A DNA stretch of 64,000 nucleotides from Cellulomonas humilata. GTDB lineage: Bacteria > Actinomycetota > Actinomycetes > Actinomycetales > Cellulomonadaceae. A program made the position numbers and the translations under genes. This document shows, in pieces, positions 8,248-18,243 of the stretch (positions within the stretch are counted from its first letter, which is position 1; each line of letters starts with the position of its first letter). The notes below the pieces were generated by a model. That model was not told where the DNA came from and did no database searches. It worked only from the letters and a program-made list of their open reading frames with translations. The stretch lies in NCBI RefSeq assembly GCF_030814415.1, contig NZ_JAUSVB010000007.1:111079-175078 (forward strand), given 5' to 3'.

Positions 8248-9758
8248 CGTCCGACCTCCAGCTCAGGAGCCTTGAGCAGCAGCGGCCCGCCCCACTCGTT
8301 CTCCAGCAGGGCCTCGAGCGCGGCGCCCACGCGGTACAGGCGGTCGTCGGCCTTGGCCGGGGCCAGCACCTGGAACCCGACCGGCAGGCCGTCGTCGGAC
8401 AGGCCGCTCGGCAGCGACAGGCCCGGCACGCCCGCGAGGTTGGCCGGGATGGTCGCGACGTCGTTGAGGTACATCGCCAGCGGGTCGTCGAGCTTCTCGC
8501 CCAGCTTGAACGCCGTGGTCGGCGCCGTCGGTGAGACCAGCACGTCGGCCTGCTCGAACGCGGCGGTGAAGTCGCGCTGGATGAGCGTGCGGACCTTCTG
8601 CGCCGAGCCGTAGTAGGCGTCGTAGTAGCCCGCCGACAGGGCGTAGGTGCCCAGGATGATCCGGCGCTTGACCTCGTCGCCGAAGCCCTGGCCGCGCGTG
8701 GCGGACATGACGCGCTCGGCGGTCGGATTGTCCTCGGGCACGACGCGCAGGCCGAAGCGCATGCCGTCGAACTTGGCGAGGTTGCTGGACGCCTCCGCCG
8801 GGAGGATCAGGTAGTACGCCGCGAGCGCGTACGTGAAGTGCGGGCAGGAGACCTCGACGATCTGGGCCCCCGCGCCGCGCAGCAGCTCGAGCGACTCCTC
8901 GAACCGCGCGAGCACGCCAGGCTGGTAGCCCTCGCCCTGCAGCTCGCGGATCACGCCGACGCGCACGCCGGTCAGGTCCGCCTTCGCACCCTGCTGGGCG
9001 GCGGCGACGAGCGCAGGCAGCGGCTCGTCGATCGACGTCGAGTCGCGCGGGTCGTGGCCGCCGATGAGCTCGTGCAGCAGCGCGGAGTCCAGGACCGTCC
9101 GCGTGACGGGACCGGCCTGGTCCAGCGACGACGCCAGGGCGATGAGCCCGTAGCGGGACACCCCGCCGTAGGTGGGCTTGACGCCGACCGTGCCGGTGAC
9201 GGCCGCGGGCTGGCGGATGGAGCCGCCCGTGTCCGTGCCGATGGCCAGCGGAGCCTCGTACGCGGCGACCGCTGCGGCGGACCCGCCGCCGGAGCCGCCG
9301 GGGATGCGGTCGAGGTCCCACGGGTTGTGGGTGTTGCCGTACGCGGAGTGCTCCGTGGACGACCCCATGGCGAACTCGTCCATGTTGGTCTTGCCCAGGA
9401 TCGGCAGCCCGGCGGCCTTGAGCTTCTCGACGAGCGTCGCGTCGTAGGGCGGGATCCAGCCCTCGAGGATCTTCGAGCCCGCGGTCGTCTCCAGCCCCTT
9501 GGTGACGACGACGTCCTTGACGGCGATCGGCACCCCGGCGAGCGCGTGCAGCGACTCCCCCGCGGCACGACGCGCGTCGACGTCAGCCGCCGCGGCGAGT
9601 GCGGCATCGCTGCTGACCTGCAGGAACGCGTGCACCGCGTGGTCCACGTCGGCGATCCGGTCGAGGTGCGCCTGCGTCGCCTCGACGCTGGACACCTCCT
9701 TGGCGGCCAGCTTCTCGGCGAGTGCGGCGGCGGAGATGCGCGTGAGGTCGGTGCTCAT
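8244..9758 (-). CDS. gatA: Asp-tRNA(Asn)/Glu-tRNA(Gln) amidotransferase subunit A
   Basis: This 504-residue amidase-signature enzyme hydrolyses glutamine and channels ammonia to GatB. The Ser-cisSer-Lys catalytic machinery of the family is present, with lysine in the VPIAVKDVV segment and the Gly/Ser-rich RIPGGSGGGSAAAVAA signature, followed by GTDTGGSIRQPA. I start at ATG 9758 (MSTDLTRISAAALAEK); the frame stays open to 9827 but the extension is low-complexity and not family-like. It is the second gene of gatC-gatA-gatB, 88 bases after gatC. Confidence 0.98.
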   Translation of the reverse strand: MSTDLTRISAAALAEKLAAKEVSSVEATQAHLDRIADVDHAVHAFLQVSSDAALAAAADVDARRAAGESLHALAGVPIAVKDVVVTKGLETTAGSKILEGWIPPYDATLVEKLKAAGLPILGKTNMDEFAMGSSTEHSAYGNTHNPWDLDRIPGGSGGGSAAAVAAYEAPLAIGTDTGGSIRQPAAVTGTVGVKPTYGGVSRYGLIALASSLDQAGPVTRTVLDSALLHELIGGHDPRDSTSIDEPLPALVAAAQQGAKADLTGVRVGVIRELQGEGYQPGVLARFEESLELLRGAGAQIVEVSCPHFTYALAAYYLILPAEASSNLAKFDGMRFGLRVVPEDNPTAERVMSATRGQGFGDEVKRRIILGTYALSAGYYDAYYGSAQKVRTLIQRDFTAAFEQADVLVSPTAPTTAFKLGEKLDDPLAMYLNDVATIPANLAGVPGLSLPSGLSDDGLPVGFQVLAPAKADDRLYRVGAALEALLENEWGGPLLLKAPELEVGR

Positions 9759-9846
9759 AGGTCGCCCTCCCCCTGCGTTCCGTTCCCGGCGGGTGCCGCC
9801 TGCGGCGTCCCCCACCGTCCACTGCACTCCGGGTGCGGGCTCCGGT

Positions 9847-10146
9847 TCATGCGTCCTCCCCCAGGATCTGCGGGACCGCGAACTTGCCGTCGATGTGCTC
9901 CGGCGCGGCCGCGAGCACGAGGGCGCGGTCGACCGGCTCCACGGGCACGTCGGGGCGGAACACGTTGGTCAGCGGCAGGGGGTGGCTGGTGGCCGGCACG
10001 TCGGGCGTGGCGATCTCGCTCACGCGGGCGACCGACTCGACGATGACGTCGAGCTCGCCCGCGAGGCGGTCGAGCTCCGCCGGCGTGAGGTCGATCCGTG
10101 CCAGGCCCGCCACGCGCGCGACCTCGTCGCGAGAGAGGGTGGACAT
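9847..10146 (-). CDS. gatC: Asp-tRNA(Asn)/Glu-tRNA(Gln) amidotransferase subunit C
   Basis: This 99-residue subunit wraps around and stabilises GatA in the GatCAB complex. The N-terminus MSTLSRDEVARVAGLARIDL and the later RPDVPVEPVDRALVL, ending at VPQIL, are characteristic. The length is normal (about 95-100). The start ATG 10146 has a TAGACT box ending seven bases upstream and no ribosome-binding site, suggesting a leaderless mRNA. It is divergent from the DUF4287 gene, and the two start codons are only 46 bases apart. Confidence 0.95.
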   Translation of the reverse strand: MSTLSRDEVARVAGLARIDLTPAELDRLAGELDVIVESVARVSEIATPDVPATSHPLPLTNVFRPDVPVEPVDRALVLAAAPEHIDGKFAVPQILGEDA

Positions 10147-10153
10147 GGGTCGG

Positions 10154-10185
10154 AGTCTAGACGTCTGGGCATGGCTGCCTACGCT
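10154..10185. promoter_or_regulatory. Divergent pair of -10-like boxes for gatC and the DUF4287 gene
   Basis: On the minus strand TAGACT (10159-10154) ends seven bases before the gatC start. On the plus strand TACGCT (10180-10185) ends seven bases before ATG 10193. Both match the actinobacterial TANNNT -10 consensus at the spacing expected if transcription begins at the start codon. No good -35 was found for either. Confidence 0.5.
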
Positions 10186-10192
10186 GACTAGC

Positions 10193-10768
10193 ATGGCGAC
10201 GAGTCCCGACGACATGCGGGCCGCGGTCACGGCGAGCATGGCCGACCGCACCGGGCGCTCTCTCGACGAGTGGGCGACCCTCGTGCACGACACCAGCGGC
10301 GTCGACCCGCTCGACCAGAACGCGGTGCGGCGCTGGCTCAAGGACGTGCACGGGGTCCCGCAGAACACGCAGTGGACGATCGCGTTCGAGGTCGCGGAGC
10401 GGGCCGGCTGGGAGCGCCCCGACGTCGACGGCTACGTCCTGGCGCAGTACTCGGGTCGCAAGGCAGGGCTGCGGCCGATCTACGACGCGCTCGAGGCGGC
10501 CCTGCTGGGCCTGGGCGACGACGTCCGTCGGGAGGGCCGGTCGACGTATGTGCCGTTCGTCCGCGCCCGCCAGTTCGCCGCGGTCGCCGCGACGACGGCC
10601 ACGCGCGTCGACGTCGGGCTCCGGTTCGTCATCCCACCCGCCCACCCGGCACTGGTGCCCGCGACCTCCCCCGGCTCGGCGACGCACAAGGTCGGCGTCA
10701 CCGAGGTGTCGCAGGTCCGCGACCTGCTGCCCCTCCTGCGCATCGCCTACGAGCAGAACGGCGGCTAG
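10193..10768 (+). CDS. DUF4287/DUF5655 domain protein
   Basis: This is a 191-residue soluble protein of unknown function. The first 75 residues look like a DUF4287 domain (GRSLDEWATLVHDTSG, then AVRRWLKDVHGV). The rest looks like DUF5655 (IYDALEAALLGLG, then a YVPFVRARQFAAVAATTATR segment and a short beta-rich end). Such two-domain proteins are widespread in actinobacteria and have no assigned activity. No catalytic motif, signal peptide or membrane segment is visible. The start ATG 10193 lies seven bases after a TACGCT box, so a leaderless transcript is likely. It is divergent from gatC. Confidence 0.75.
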   Translation: MATSPDDMRAAVTASMADRTGRSLDEWATLVHDTSGVDPLDQNAVRRWLKDVHGVPQNTQWTIAFEVAERAGWERPDVDGYVLAQYSGRKAGLRPIYDALEAALLGLGDDVRREGRSTYVPFVRARQFAAVAATTATRVDVGLRFVIPPAHPALVPATSPGSATHKVGVTEVSQVRDLLPLLRIAYEQNGG

Positions 10769-10953
10769 GGAGGCACTCCCCGGTGTGTGCTCCCTGACGC
10801 GAGCGCGTCCGGTAAGTACGCTTTGCCGCGACTGGTGGTGCTGGCCGGCCCTGCCCCCGGGTCGATCCGCTGCCTGCCCCGACCGTGCTGCCCGCAAGAA
10901 CGCGCTCCCCCCAGCGCGCCCGCGCCATCCGACGACGCCCTGCGAGGACCTCC
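10769..10953. other. Intergenic stretch, weak hairpin only
   Basis: This holds 185 bases with no supported gene. An imperfect GGGAG/CTCCC hairpin just after the upstream stop (about 10769-10794) might act as a weak terminator. The remainder, which must contain the promoter of the small membrane-protein gene, shows no clear -35/-10 pair. Confidence 0.4.
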
Positions 10954-11121
10954 ATGCCGCCGAAGATCAAGACCGCCCTCTTCTGGATCATCGCGATCTT
11001 CCTCGTGTACGCCATCGTCACGAGCCCGGACCGCGCCGCCGACGCCGTGCGCGCCGTGTGGGACATCATCGTCAGCGCGTTCTCCAGCTTTGCCCAGTTC
11101 TTCAAGAACCTCACTGAGTGA
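10954..11121 (+). CDS. Small single-pass membrane protein, 55 residues
   Basis: This short protein has one transmembrane helix at about residues 8-25 (ALFWIIAIFLVYAIVTS) and a C-terminal amphipathic stretch rich in Phe and Trp (AVWDIIVSAFSSFAQFFKN). A GAGGA ribosome-binding site precedes ATG 10954. The stop overlaps the GTG of the PH-domain protein, so the two are translationally coupled and probably act together at the membrane. I do not recognise a named family. The coupling, hydrophobicity and ribosome-binding site argue that it is real. Confidence 0.7.
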   Translation: MPPKIKTALFWIIAIFLVYAIVTSPDRAADAVRAVWDIIVSAFSSFAQFFKNLTE

Positions 11122-11885
11122 CGGCGATGAACACCGTCGAGCAGACACTCGCGGGGCACCGGACCCTGCGGAAGTACGTGCTGCCCGGCGAGCGCGTGGT
11201 CCTGACCCGTCGGTCCCACTGGGGCAAGCTCGCGGAGCCCGCCCTGAGCACGTTCGTCGGCTTCGTGGTCGTGGCGTGGCTCGTCGAGGTGGCGGCCACG
11301 GCTGTCGGCAAGAACTCCGAGTGGCTGTGGTGGCTGTGGGTCGCGGTGCTGGTGCGGCTCGTGTGGAAGGTGCTCGACTGGCGCAACGAGTGGTTCGTCG
11401 CCACCGACAAGCGCATGCTGCTGCTCTACGGGCTCGTCACCAAGAAGGTCTCGATGATGCCGCTGGTCAAGGTCACCGACATGCGGTACTCCCGGTCCAT
11501 CACCGGCCGCGTGCTCGGCTACGGCGAGTTCCTGATGGAGTCCGCCGGGCAGGACCAGGCGCTGAGCCGCATCTCGTGGGTGGCCAACCCCGACTCCACC
11601 TACCGCGAGCTGTGCGCGATCATCTTCACGCCGACGCAGGCTCCCCAGGCGGGGCAGAACCGGCCGCCCTCCGTCGCCGTGCGCCGTCCGGCACCGGCCG
11701 ACCCGGTGGCCGCCGAGCGCGGCGTCGCGTGGCCACCCCTCCACGAGGTACGCCCCGACGACACCCAGCCGATCAGCATCCCGCCGCGGCGCCCTGCCGG
11801 TGACGACGACGGCCCGGGGTGGACCGTGTCGGGTGAGCGCGGCACGTTCGTGCCCGTCCAGGAGCCCGACCGCTACGACGACTGA
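11118..11885 (+). CDS. PH-domain (bPH2-like) membrane protein
   Basis: This 255-residue protein has two N-terminal transmembrane segments (about residues 43-62 and 68-85). A bacterial pleckstrin-homology-like domain follows, with the usual NEWFVATDKRMLLLYGLVTK and VKVTDMRYSRSITGRVLGYG stretches. The C-terminal 75 residues are Pro/Arg/Asp-rich and probably disordered. bPH2 proteins are membrane-associated and of unknown biochemical role. The start is GTG 11118, coupled to the small membrane gene; ATG 11127 is an alternative. The gene abuts the convergent gene at 11886 with no gap. Confidence 0.82.
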   Translation: MTAMNTVEQTLAGHRTLRKYVLPGERVVLTRRSHWGKLAEPALSTFVGFVVVAWLVEVAATAVGKNSEWLWWLWVAVLVRLVWKVLDWRNEWFVATDKRMLLLYGLVTKKVSMMPLVKVTDMRYSRSITGRVLGYGEFLMESAGQDQALSRISWVANPDSTYRELCAIIFTPTQAPQAGQNRPPSVAVRRPAPADPVAAERGVAWPPLHEVRPDDTQPISIPPRRPAGDDDGPGWTVSGERGTFVPVQEPDRYDD

Positions 11886-12299
11886 CTAGACCCGATCCAC
11901 TGCCGCACTGACCAGCGCGTGCAGCGCCTGGGCGTAGGCGTCGGCCGCGTCGTCGGCGGTGAACACGCGCTCCGGCTGACCCGAGAGCTCCACGAGCACC
12001 TGGTACTGCCCGTCGGTCGACCGCGCCAGGCTCCGGAACGTCCGGCCGAGCAGCTCGCGCAGCTGGTCCTCGCGCGGCAGCCAGAGGGCGTCCTCCTGCG
12101 CGACCGAGTCGAGCGCCCACTCCGTCGTGCCGTTGAACCCGAGCACCGTGCCGGTCGGGTACTCGTGCGGCTCGACCACCATGTCCGAGATCGTGAACAC
12201 CTGGTCGGCGAGCGTCCGCACCGCGAACCGGTCCCCCGGCGCCGGGCGCCAGCGCAGGCCGGCGGTGTGGAGCTGCTCGGCCCGCGAGACGCTGATCAT
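11886..12299 (-). CDS. Conserved hypothetical protein, 137 residues
   Basis: This small soluble protein begins MISVSRAEQLHTAGLRW and contains an RTLADQVFTISDMVVEPHE segment with mixed alpha/beta character. No catalytic motif, membrane segment or nucleotide-binding loop is visible. Proteins of this type occur in actinobacteria without a demonstrated function; similar entries are sometimes labelled pilus-assembly proteins, which nothing here supports. I start at ATG 12299, because the open frame continuing upstream to 14198 is antisense-phase noise over the isomerase and dehydrogenase genes. Confidence 0.65.
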   Translation of the reverse strand: MISVSRAEQLHTAGLRWRPAPGDRFAVRTLADQVFTISDMVVEPHEYPTGTVLGFNGTTEWALDSVAQEDALWLPREDQLRELLGRTFRSLARSTDGQYQVLVELSGQPERVFTADDAADAYAQALHALVSAAVDRV

Positions 12300-12325
12300 C
12301 TGCTCAGTATCCGGCGACGCCTCGG

Positions 12326-13327
<1,002 letters not shown>

Positions 13328-13330
13328 GGG

Positions 13331-14509
13331 TCAGCTCTCCTTCTGCACAGAGGTCCACGTGCTGTCGTTCGCGGCGGACTGCTCGACGGCGGCCAGCACG
13401 CGCTGCACGACGAGCCCGTCGGCGAAGCTGGGCACCGGCTGCCGGTGCTCGGCGATCGCGGTGATGAGGTCCACCGCCTGGTGCGTGAACGCGTGCTCGT
13501 ACCCGAGGCCGTGACCCGGCGGCCACCAGGCTGCCACGTAGGCGTGCTCGGGCTCGGTCACGACGATCCGCCGGAACCCCGCCTCGGGTGCGGGCTGCGT
13601 CGCGTCGAAGTAGTGCAGGACGTTCATGTCCTCGAAGTCGAACGCGAGGGACCCGTGCGACCCGTTGATCTCCAGGCGGATCGCGTTCTTGCGGCCCCAC
13701 GCGAACCGGGTCGCCTCGAACGTCGCCAGTCCCCCGCCGGACATCCGGCCGAGGAAGATCGCGGCGTCGTCCACCGTCACGGGACCGGTCTCGGTGCCCG
13801 ACGCGGTGCCGTGCAGACCACCGAACGAGTCCGCGACCGGGCGCTCCTTGACGAACGTCTCGAGCACGGCCGAGACGCCCGTGACGGACTCCCCGGTGAC
13901 GAACTGGGCGAGGTCGACGATGTGCGCGCCGATGTCCCCGAGCGCCCCGGAGCCGGCCTTCTGCTTGTCCAGCCGCCATGACAGCGGCGCCTGCGGATCG
14001 GCGATCCAGTCCTGCAGGTACTGCGCGCGCACGTGCCGGACGGTGCCGATCCGACCGTCCGTCACCAGGGTGCGGGCCAGCTGGATCGCGGGGACGCGCC
14101 GGTACGTGAAGCCGACCATCGCGAGACCGGTGCTGGACTCGGCCGCGCGGACCATCGCCTCGGCCTCCTGCACCGAGTTGGCCAGCGGCTTCTCGCACAG
14201 CACGTGCTTGCCGGCCTCGAGCGCCGCGATCGCGATCTCGGCGTGTGTGTCACCCGGGGTGCAGATGTCGACCAGGTCGATGTCGTCGCGGGAGACCAGG
14301 GCCTTCCAGTCGGTCTCCGTGCTGGACCAGCCCAGCTTCGTCGCCGCGGCGGTCACGGCGGCCTCGTCGCGACCCGCGACCGCGGCCATGTCCGGACGCA
14401 GCGGGAGGTCGAAGAACCGGGGGGCGTTGCGCCAGGCCTGCGAGTGCGCGACGCCCATGAACGCGTACCCGACCATGCCGATGCCCAGGCGTGGGACTGC
14501 TTCTGTCAC
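13331..14509 (-). CDS. Gfo/Idh/MocA-family NAD(P)-dependent sugar or glycoside dehydrogenase
   Basis: This 392-residue oxidoreductase has an N-terminal Rossmann fold starting LGIGMVGYAFMG (residues 8-19). The EKP motif is at 106-108 (LCEKPLANSV). The conserved GDIGAHIVD at 191-199 supplies D192 and H196, the usual active-site pair beside the EKP lysine. The start is GTG 14509, with a GAGGAGG ribosome-binding site. It probably oxidises a ring hydroxyl of the sugar imported by the neighbouring ABC transporter, and the product would go to the TIM-barrel protein just downstream. It could also be an inositol or scyllo-inositol dehydrogenase. Confidence 0.9.
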   Translation of the reverse strand: MTEAVPRLGIGMVGYAFMGVAHSQAWRNAPRFFDLPLRPDMAAVAGRDEAAVTAAATKLGWSSTETDWKALVSRDDIDLVDICTPGDTHAEIAIAALEAGKHVLCEKPLANSVQEAEAMVRAAESSTGLAMVGFTYRRVPAIQLARTLVTDGRIGTVRHVRAQYLQDWIADPQAPLSWRLDKQKAGSGALGDIGAHIVDLAQFVTGESVTGVSAVLETFVKERPVADSFGGLHGTASGTETGPVTVDDAAIFLGRMSGGGLATFEATRFAWGRKNAIRLEINGSHGSLAFDFEDMNVLHYFDATQPAPEAGFRRIVVTEPEHAYVAAWWPPGHGLGYEHAFTHQAVDLITAIAEHRQPVPSFADGLVVQRVLAAVEQSAANDSTWTSVQKES

Positions 14510-14580
14510 GGCTCCTCCTCGCGGCCCGTGCCCCGGGCGGGTTCCCTGCGGAGGGGAACCCGCCCGGCTCGGTGGGAGAC

Positions 14581-15630
14581 TCAGGACTCGAAGGCCGTCG
14601 GCAGGTACTGGTCGACGTTCTCCTTGGTCACCACGGGTGCGTAGAGCTGGACCGTGCGCGGCACCTCGACCTCGACCAGGTCGCTCATCGACTTGCCCTG
14701 CACCAGCAGGCGGGCCAGCTTGATGCCGTCGGCGGCCTGCGTGGACGGGTAGATGACCGTCGCCTTGAGGACGGAGTCGTCGGCCTTGATGGCCTCCATG
14801 ACGTTCTTCGAGCCGGCGCCGCCGACCATGATGAACTCGTCGCGGCCCGCGTTCTCGATGGCCGCCATGACGCCGACGCCCTGGTCGTCGTCGTGGTTCC
14901 AGATGGCGTCGAGCTGCGGCGCCGCCTGCAGCAGGTTGGCCGCGGCGGCCTCCCCGCCCTGGACGGTGAAGTCGGCCGCCACGCGGTTGCTCACCTCGAG
15001 GCCGCAGGCCGCGAGCGCGTCCGAGAAGCCCCGGCTGCGGTCCTGCGTCAGCGGAAGGTTGTCGATGCCGGCGATCTCGGCGACCTTGGCGTCCGGGTTG
15101 CCGCCCACCTCGCCGCAGATGTACGCGCCGGCGCTGACGCCCATGCCGTAGTTGTCCCCCAGCACGGTGGTGCGGGCGGCGTCCGGGTCCTCGAACTCGC
15201 GGTCGACGTTGATGACGACGATCCCGGCCTGCATGGCCTTGATGGCGACCTCGGTGAGCGCCGCGCCGTCGAACGGCAGCAGGACGATGGCGTCGACGCC
15301 GTCGTTGATGAACTGCTCGACCTGGCTGATCTGCAGGTTCACGTCGTTGGTGGCCTCGGCCTGGACCAGCTCGACGTCGGAGTACTTGGCGGCCTCGTCG
15401 ACGGCCGACTTGGTGATGGAGCCCATCCAGCCGTGGTCGGCGGCGGGGGCGGAGAAGCCGATGACGACCTTGTCGCCGGGCTCGTCGTTGCTGCCGGCGG
15501 CGGCCGCGGGTGCCGGGGCCTCGCCGGTGTCCTCGGCCTCGGGGGTGTTGGACGTGCAGCCGACGACGAGTGCGAGAGCTGCGGCGGTGCCGGCGGCGGC
15601 GAGCCACTTACGGCGCATAGCTGTGGACAT
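14581..15630 (-). CDS. Ribose-type sugar ABC transporter substrate-binding lipoprotein
   Basis: This 349-residue periplasmic-binding protein of the RbsB/XylF type (Peripla_BP_4) has a lipoprotein signal. It carries Arg/Lys, then a hydrophobic stretch, then a lipobox ending in C25 (LALVVGC), and an Ala/Pro/Glu-rich linker. The mature domain begins VVIGFSAPAADHGWMGSI, and a FDGAALTEVAIKAMQAGI segment lies further in. It captures a sugar outside the membrane and delivers it to the permease encoded upstream. It is third in a minus-strand unit, after the ATPase and permease genes and before the dehydrogenase and isomerase genes. Confidence 0.95.
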   Translation of the reverse strand: MSTAMRRKWLAAAGTAAALALVVGCTSNTPEAEDTGEAPAPAAAAGSNDEPGDKVVIGFSAPAADHGWMGSITKSAVDEAAKYSDVELVQAEATNDVNLQISQVEQFINDGVDAIVLLPFDGAALTEVAIKAMQAGIVVINVDREFEDPDAARTTVLGDNYGMGVSAGAYICGEVGGNPDAKVAEIAGIDNLPLTQDRSRGFSDALAACGLEVSNRVAADFTVQGGEAAAANLLQAAPQLDAIWNHDDDQGVGVMAAIENAGRDEFIMVGGAGSKNVMEAIKADDSVLKATVIYPSTQAADGIKLARLLVQGKSMSDLVEVEVPRTVQLYAPVVTKENVDQYLPTAFES

Positions 15631-15682
15631 GACGATCCTCCTTGATCGGTACGGGTGTGGTGCAGGGGCGGAGCTGGTGAGG

Positions 15683-16732
15683 TCAGGTTCCGGCGCGGGA
15701 GCGCTCGGCGATGCGCTGCTGGAGCAGCACGGCGACGACGATGATCACGCCCTTGGCGATCGCCTGTGCCGAGATGGACAGGTTGTTCTGCGTGAACACG
15801 TTGCTGAGCGTCGAGAAGATGAGGACGCCCAGGACGGTGCCGACGATGGTGCCGCGGCCACCGATGAGCAGGGTGCCGCCGATGACGACGGCGGCGATCG
15901 CGTCGAGCTCGTAGAGCTGGCCGTTGGTGGAGCTGCCGGCGGTGGTGCGGCCGAGCATCATCACGCCACCGATACCGGCGGTGAGACCGCACAGGGCGTA
16001 GAGGTACATCGTGTGGCGCTTGACCTTGATGCCCGCGAGCCGCGCGGCCTCGGGGTTGCCACCGACCGCGATGGTCCGCCGGCCGAACGTGGTGCGGTTG
16101 AGCAGGATCCACCCCGCCACGGACACGAGGAGGAAGATCCAGACGAGCATCGGTACGCCGAGTGGCGACGACCGGGCGAAGTCGAGGAAGCCGTCGACCT
16201 CGACGATCTGGGTCTGCCGGTTGGCGATGATCTCCGCCAGCCCGCGGGCGGACACGAGCATGGCCAGGGTCGCGATGAACGCGACCACCTTCCCGTAGGC
16301 GATGAGCACGCCGTTGATCAGGCCTGCCCCGAGCCCGACGCCGAGCCCGCACAGGACGATGACGATCCAGTGGAAGTCGTTCGCCATGGTCTGCGTGGCG
16401 AGCGTGGACGCCCACACCGACGCCAGCCCGATGACGGAGCCGACCGACAGGTCGATGCCGCCCCCGGTGATGACGAAGGTCATCCCGATGCTGATCACCC
16501 CGACCACCGACGCGAGCCGGAGGATGGTGAGCAGGTTGTCGATGCTGGCGAACCGCTCGCCGGCGGTGATGACGCCGAAGATGCACAGCGCCACCAGCGC
16601 GATCACCAGCCCGAGGTTGCGGCCGGTGGCTCCCTTCAGGAGTCCCCCGCGCTTGCCGTCCCCCGACTTCGCGACCTGTTCGACCCGGGCCGACTCGTCG
16701 GCAGCCGGGACTGTCACGTCATGCTCGCTCAC
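15683..16732 (-). CDS. Ribose-type sugar ABC transporter permease
   Basis: This 349-residue integral membrane protein of the RbsC/BPD_transp_2 family has about ten hydrophobic segments. It includes the diagnostic TFVITGGGIDLSVGSVIGL and a later YALCGLTAGIGGVMM and VIGGTLLIGGRGT. The start is GTG 16732, overlapping the ATPase stop by four bases. With a two-domain ATPase and one permease gene, the transporter is of the CUT2 class, where the permease forms a homodimer. The N-terminal 35 residues are charged and cytoplasmic. Confidence 0.95.
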   Translation of the reverse strand: MSEHDVTVPAADESARVEQVAKSGDGKRGGLLKGATGRNLGLVIALVALCIFGVITAGERFASIDNLLTILRLASVVGVISIGMTFVITGGGIDLSVGSVIGLASVWASTLATQTMANDFHWIVIVLCGLGVGLGAGLINGVLIAYGKVVAFIATLAMLVSARGLAEIIANRQTQIVEVDGFLDFARSSPLGVPMLVWIFLLVSVAGWILLNRTTFGRRTIAVGGNPEAARLAGIKVKRHTMYLYALCGLTAGIGGVMMLGRTTAGSSTNGQLYELDAIAAVVIGGTLLIGGRGTIVGTVLGVLIFSTLSNVFTQNNLSISAQAIAKGVIIVVAVLLQQRIAERSRAGT

Positions 16733-18243
16733 GCGGCACTTCCTTCCATGACGAGGTCGAGCACGCGGTGCTCGTCGATGCCGGACGCCGGTCCGTCGTG
16801 GACCACACGCCCTTCGGAGATGACCAGGACGCGGTCGGACAGGCCGATCACCTCCGGGATGTCGCTCGAGACGACCACCACGGCGGCGCCCTGAGCGGCC
16901 AGATCGGCGATCAGGCCGTAGATCTCTGCGCGGGCGCCGACGTCGACGCCGCGGGTGGGCTCGTCGAGCAGCAGCACCCGGCAGCCGTGCACGAGCCAGC
17001 GCGCGAGCAGGACCTTCTGCTGGTTGCCGCCGGACAGGGTCCGCGCGCTGCGGTCGGGGTCCGACGGCCGCACGTCGAGCGACTGGATCTGCTCGCGCGC
17101 CACCTTGCGCTCGGCGCCCTCGTCGAGGAACGACGCGTTGGCGTTGCGCGCGAAGGTCGAGAGCGTGATGTTGCGGTAGACCGGCTCGTCGAGGATCAGA
17201 CCCTGGCTCTTGCGCTCCTCGGGGCACAGGCCGATCCCGGCGGTGACCGCGTCGCTGACCGAGCCGGCGCGGAGCTTCTTCTCCGAGACCTGCACGGTGC
17301 CGGCCGTGGCCTTGCGGGCGCCGAACACGGTCTCCAAGATCTCGGTGCGACCCGAGCCGACGAGCCCGGCGAGCCCGACGACCTCGCCGGCACGCACCTC
17401 GAACGAGACGTCGCTGAACGACCCGCGCAGCGCGAGCCCGTCGACCTTGAGCACGGTCGCGGCGTCTGCCGCCACGGTGTCCCGGGCCGGGATGGCGTAC
17501 TCGACGTTGCGACCGGTCATGAGCTTGATGAGCTCGGCCGTGGGCGTCTGCGCGACCGGCAGACCCGTCGCGACGGTCCGACCGTCCTTGAGCACGGTGA
17601 TCCGGTCGCCGATCTGCCGGATCTCGTCGAGGCGGTGGGAGATGTACACGACGGCCACGCCCGAGGCGGTGAGCTCGCGGACCACGCGGAACAGGTTGGT
17701 GACCTCCTCCGCGTCGAGGACGGCCGACGGCTCGTCCATGACGATCACGCGGGCGTCGTGCGACAGGGCTCGCGCCATGCTGACGATCTGCTTGCCGGCG
17801 GCCGAGAGCCGGCCGACCTCGCGGTTCGGGGACATGTCGCCGTGGCCGAGGCGAGTGAGCAGCGCCCGGGTGTTCGCGGTGGCGGCGCGCCGCTGGGAGA
17901 AGCCGCCGGTCGCCAGCTCGTGGCCGAGGTAGATGTTCTCCGCGACGGACAGGCCGTCGACGACGTCGAGCTCCTGGTACATCGTCGCGATGCCGAGCTT
18001 GAGGCCGGCGACCGGGTGCGTGATGGTGACCGGCGTGCCGTCCACGAGGATCTCGCCCTCGGTCGGCTGGTGGGCGCCGGCGAGCACCTTGATGAGCGTC
18101 GACTTGCCGGCGCCGTTCTGGCCCAGGAGGCAGTGGACCTCGCCGGCCCGGATCTCCAGGTCGACGCCGTCCAGCGCCCGGGCTCCCGGGAACTGCTTCA
18201 CGATTCCGCGCATCTGCAGCAGTGGCGGGTCTTCGTTGACCAT
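16729..18243 (-). CDS. Ribose-type sugar ABC transporter ATP-binding protein (two nucleotide-binding domains)
   Basis: This 504-residue tandem ATPase is of the RbsA/MglA type. The first domain has Walker A GQNGAGKST at 41-49, the signature LSAAGKQ and Walker B VIVMDEPS. The second has a degenerate Walker A (GLVGSGRTE), the signature LSGGNQQ and VLLLDEPT. A weakened second P-loop is normal for this class. I start at ATG 18243, giving MVNEDPPLLQMRGIVKQFPG; a TTG at 18279 is possible but unlikely. It is the first gene of the sugar unit and is divergent from the ROK regulator, which probably controls it. Confidence 0.95.
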   Translation of the reverse strand: MVNEDPPLLQMRGIVKQFPGARALDGVDLEIRAGEVHCLLGQNGAGKSTLIKVLAGAHQPTEGEILVDGTPVTITHPVAGLKLGIATMYQELDVVDGLSVAENIYLGHELATGGFSQRRAATANTRALLTRLGHGDMSPNREVGRLSAAGKQIVSMARALSHDARVIVMDEPSAVLDAEEVTNLFRVVRELTASGVAVVYISHRLDEIRQIGDRITVLKDGRTVATGLPVAQTPTAELIKLMTGRNVEYAIPARDTVAADAATVLKVDGLALRGSFSDVSFEVRAGEVVGLAGLVGSGRTEILETVFGARKATAGTVQVSEKKLRAGSVSDAVTAGIGLCPEERKSQGLILDEPVYRNITLSTFARNANASFLDEGAERKVAREQIQSLDVRPSDPDRSARTLSGGNQQKVLLARWLVHGCRVLLLDEPTRGVDVGARAEIYGLIADLAAQGAAVVVVSSDIPEVIGLSDRVLVISEGRVVHDGPASGIDEHRVLDLVMEGSAA

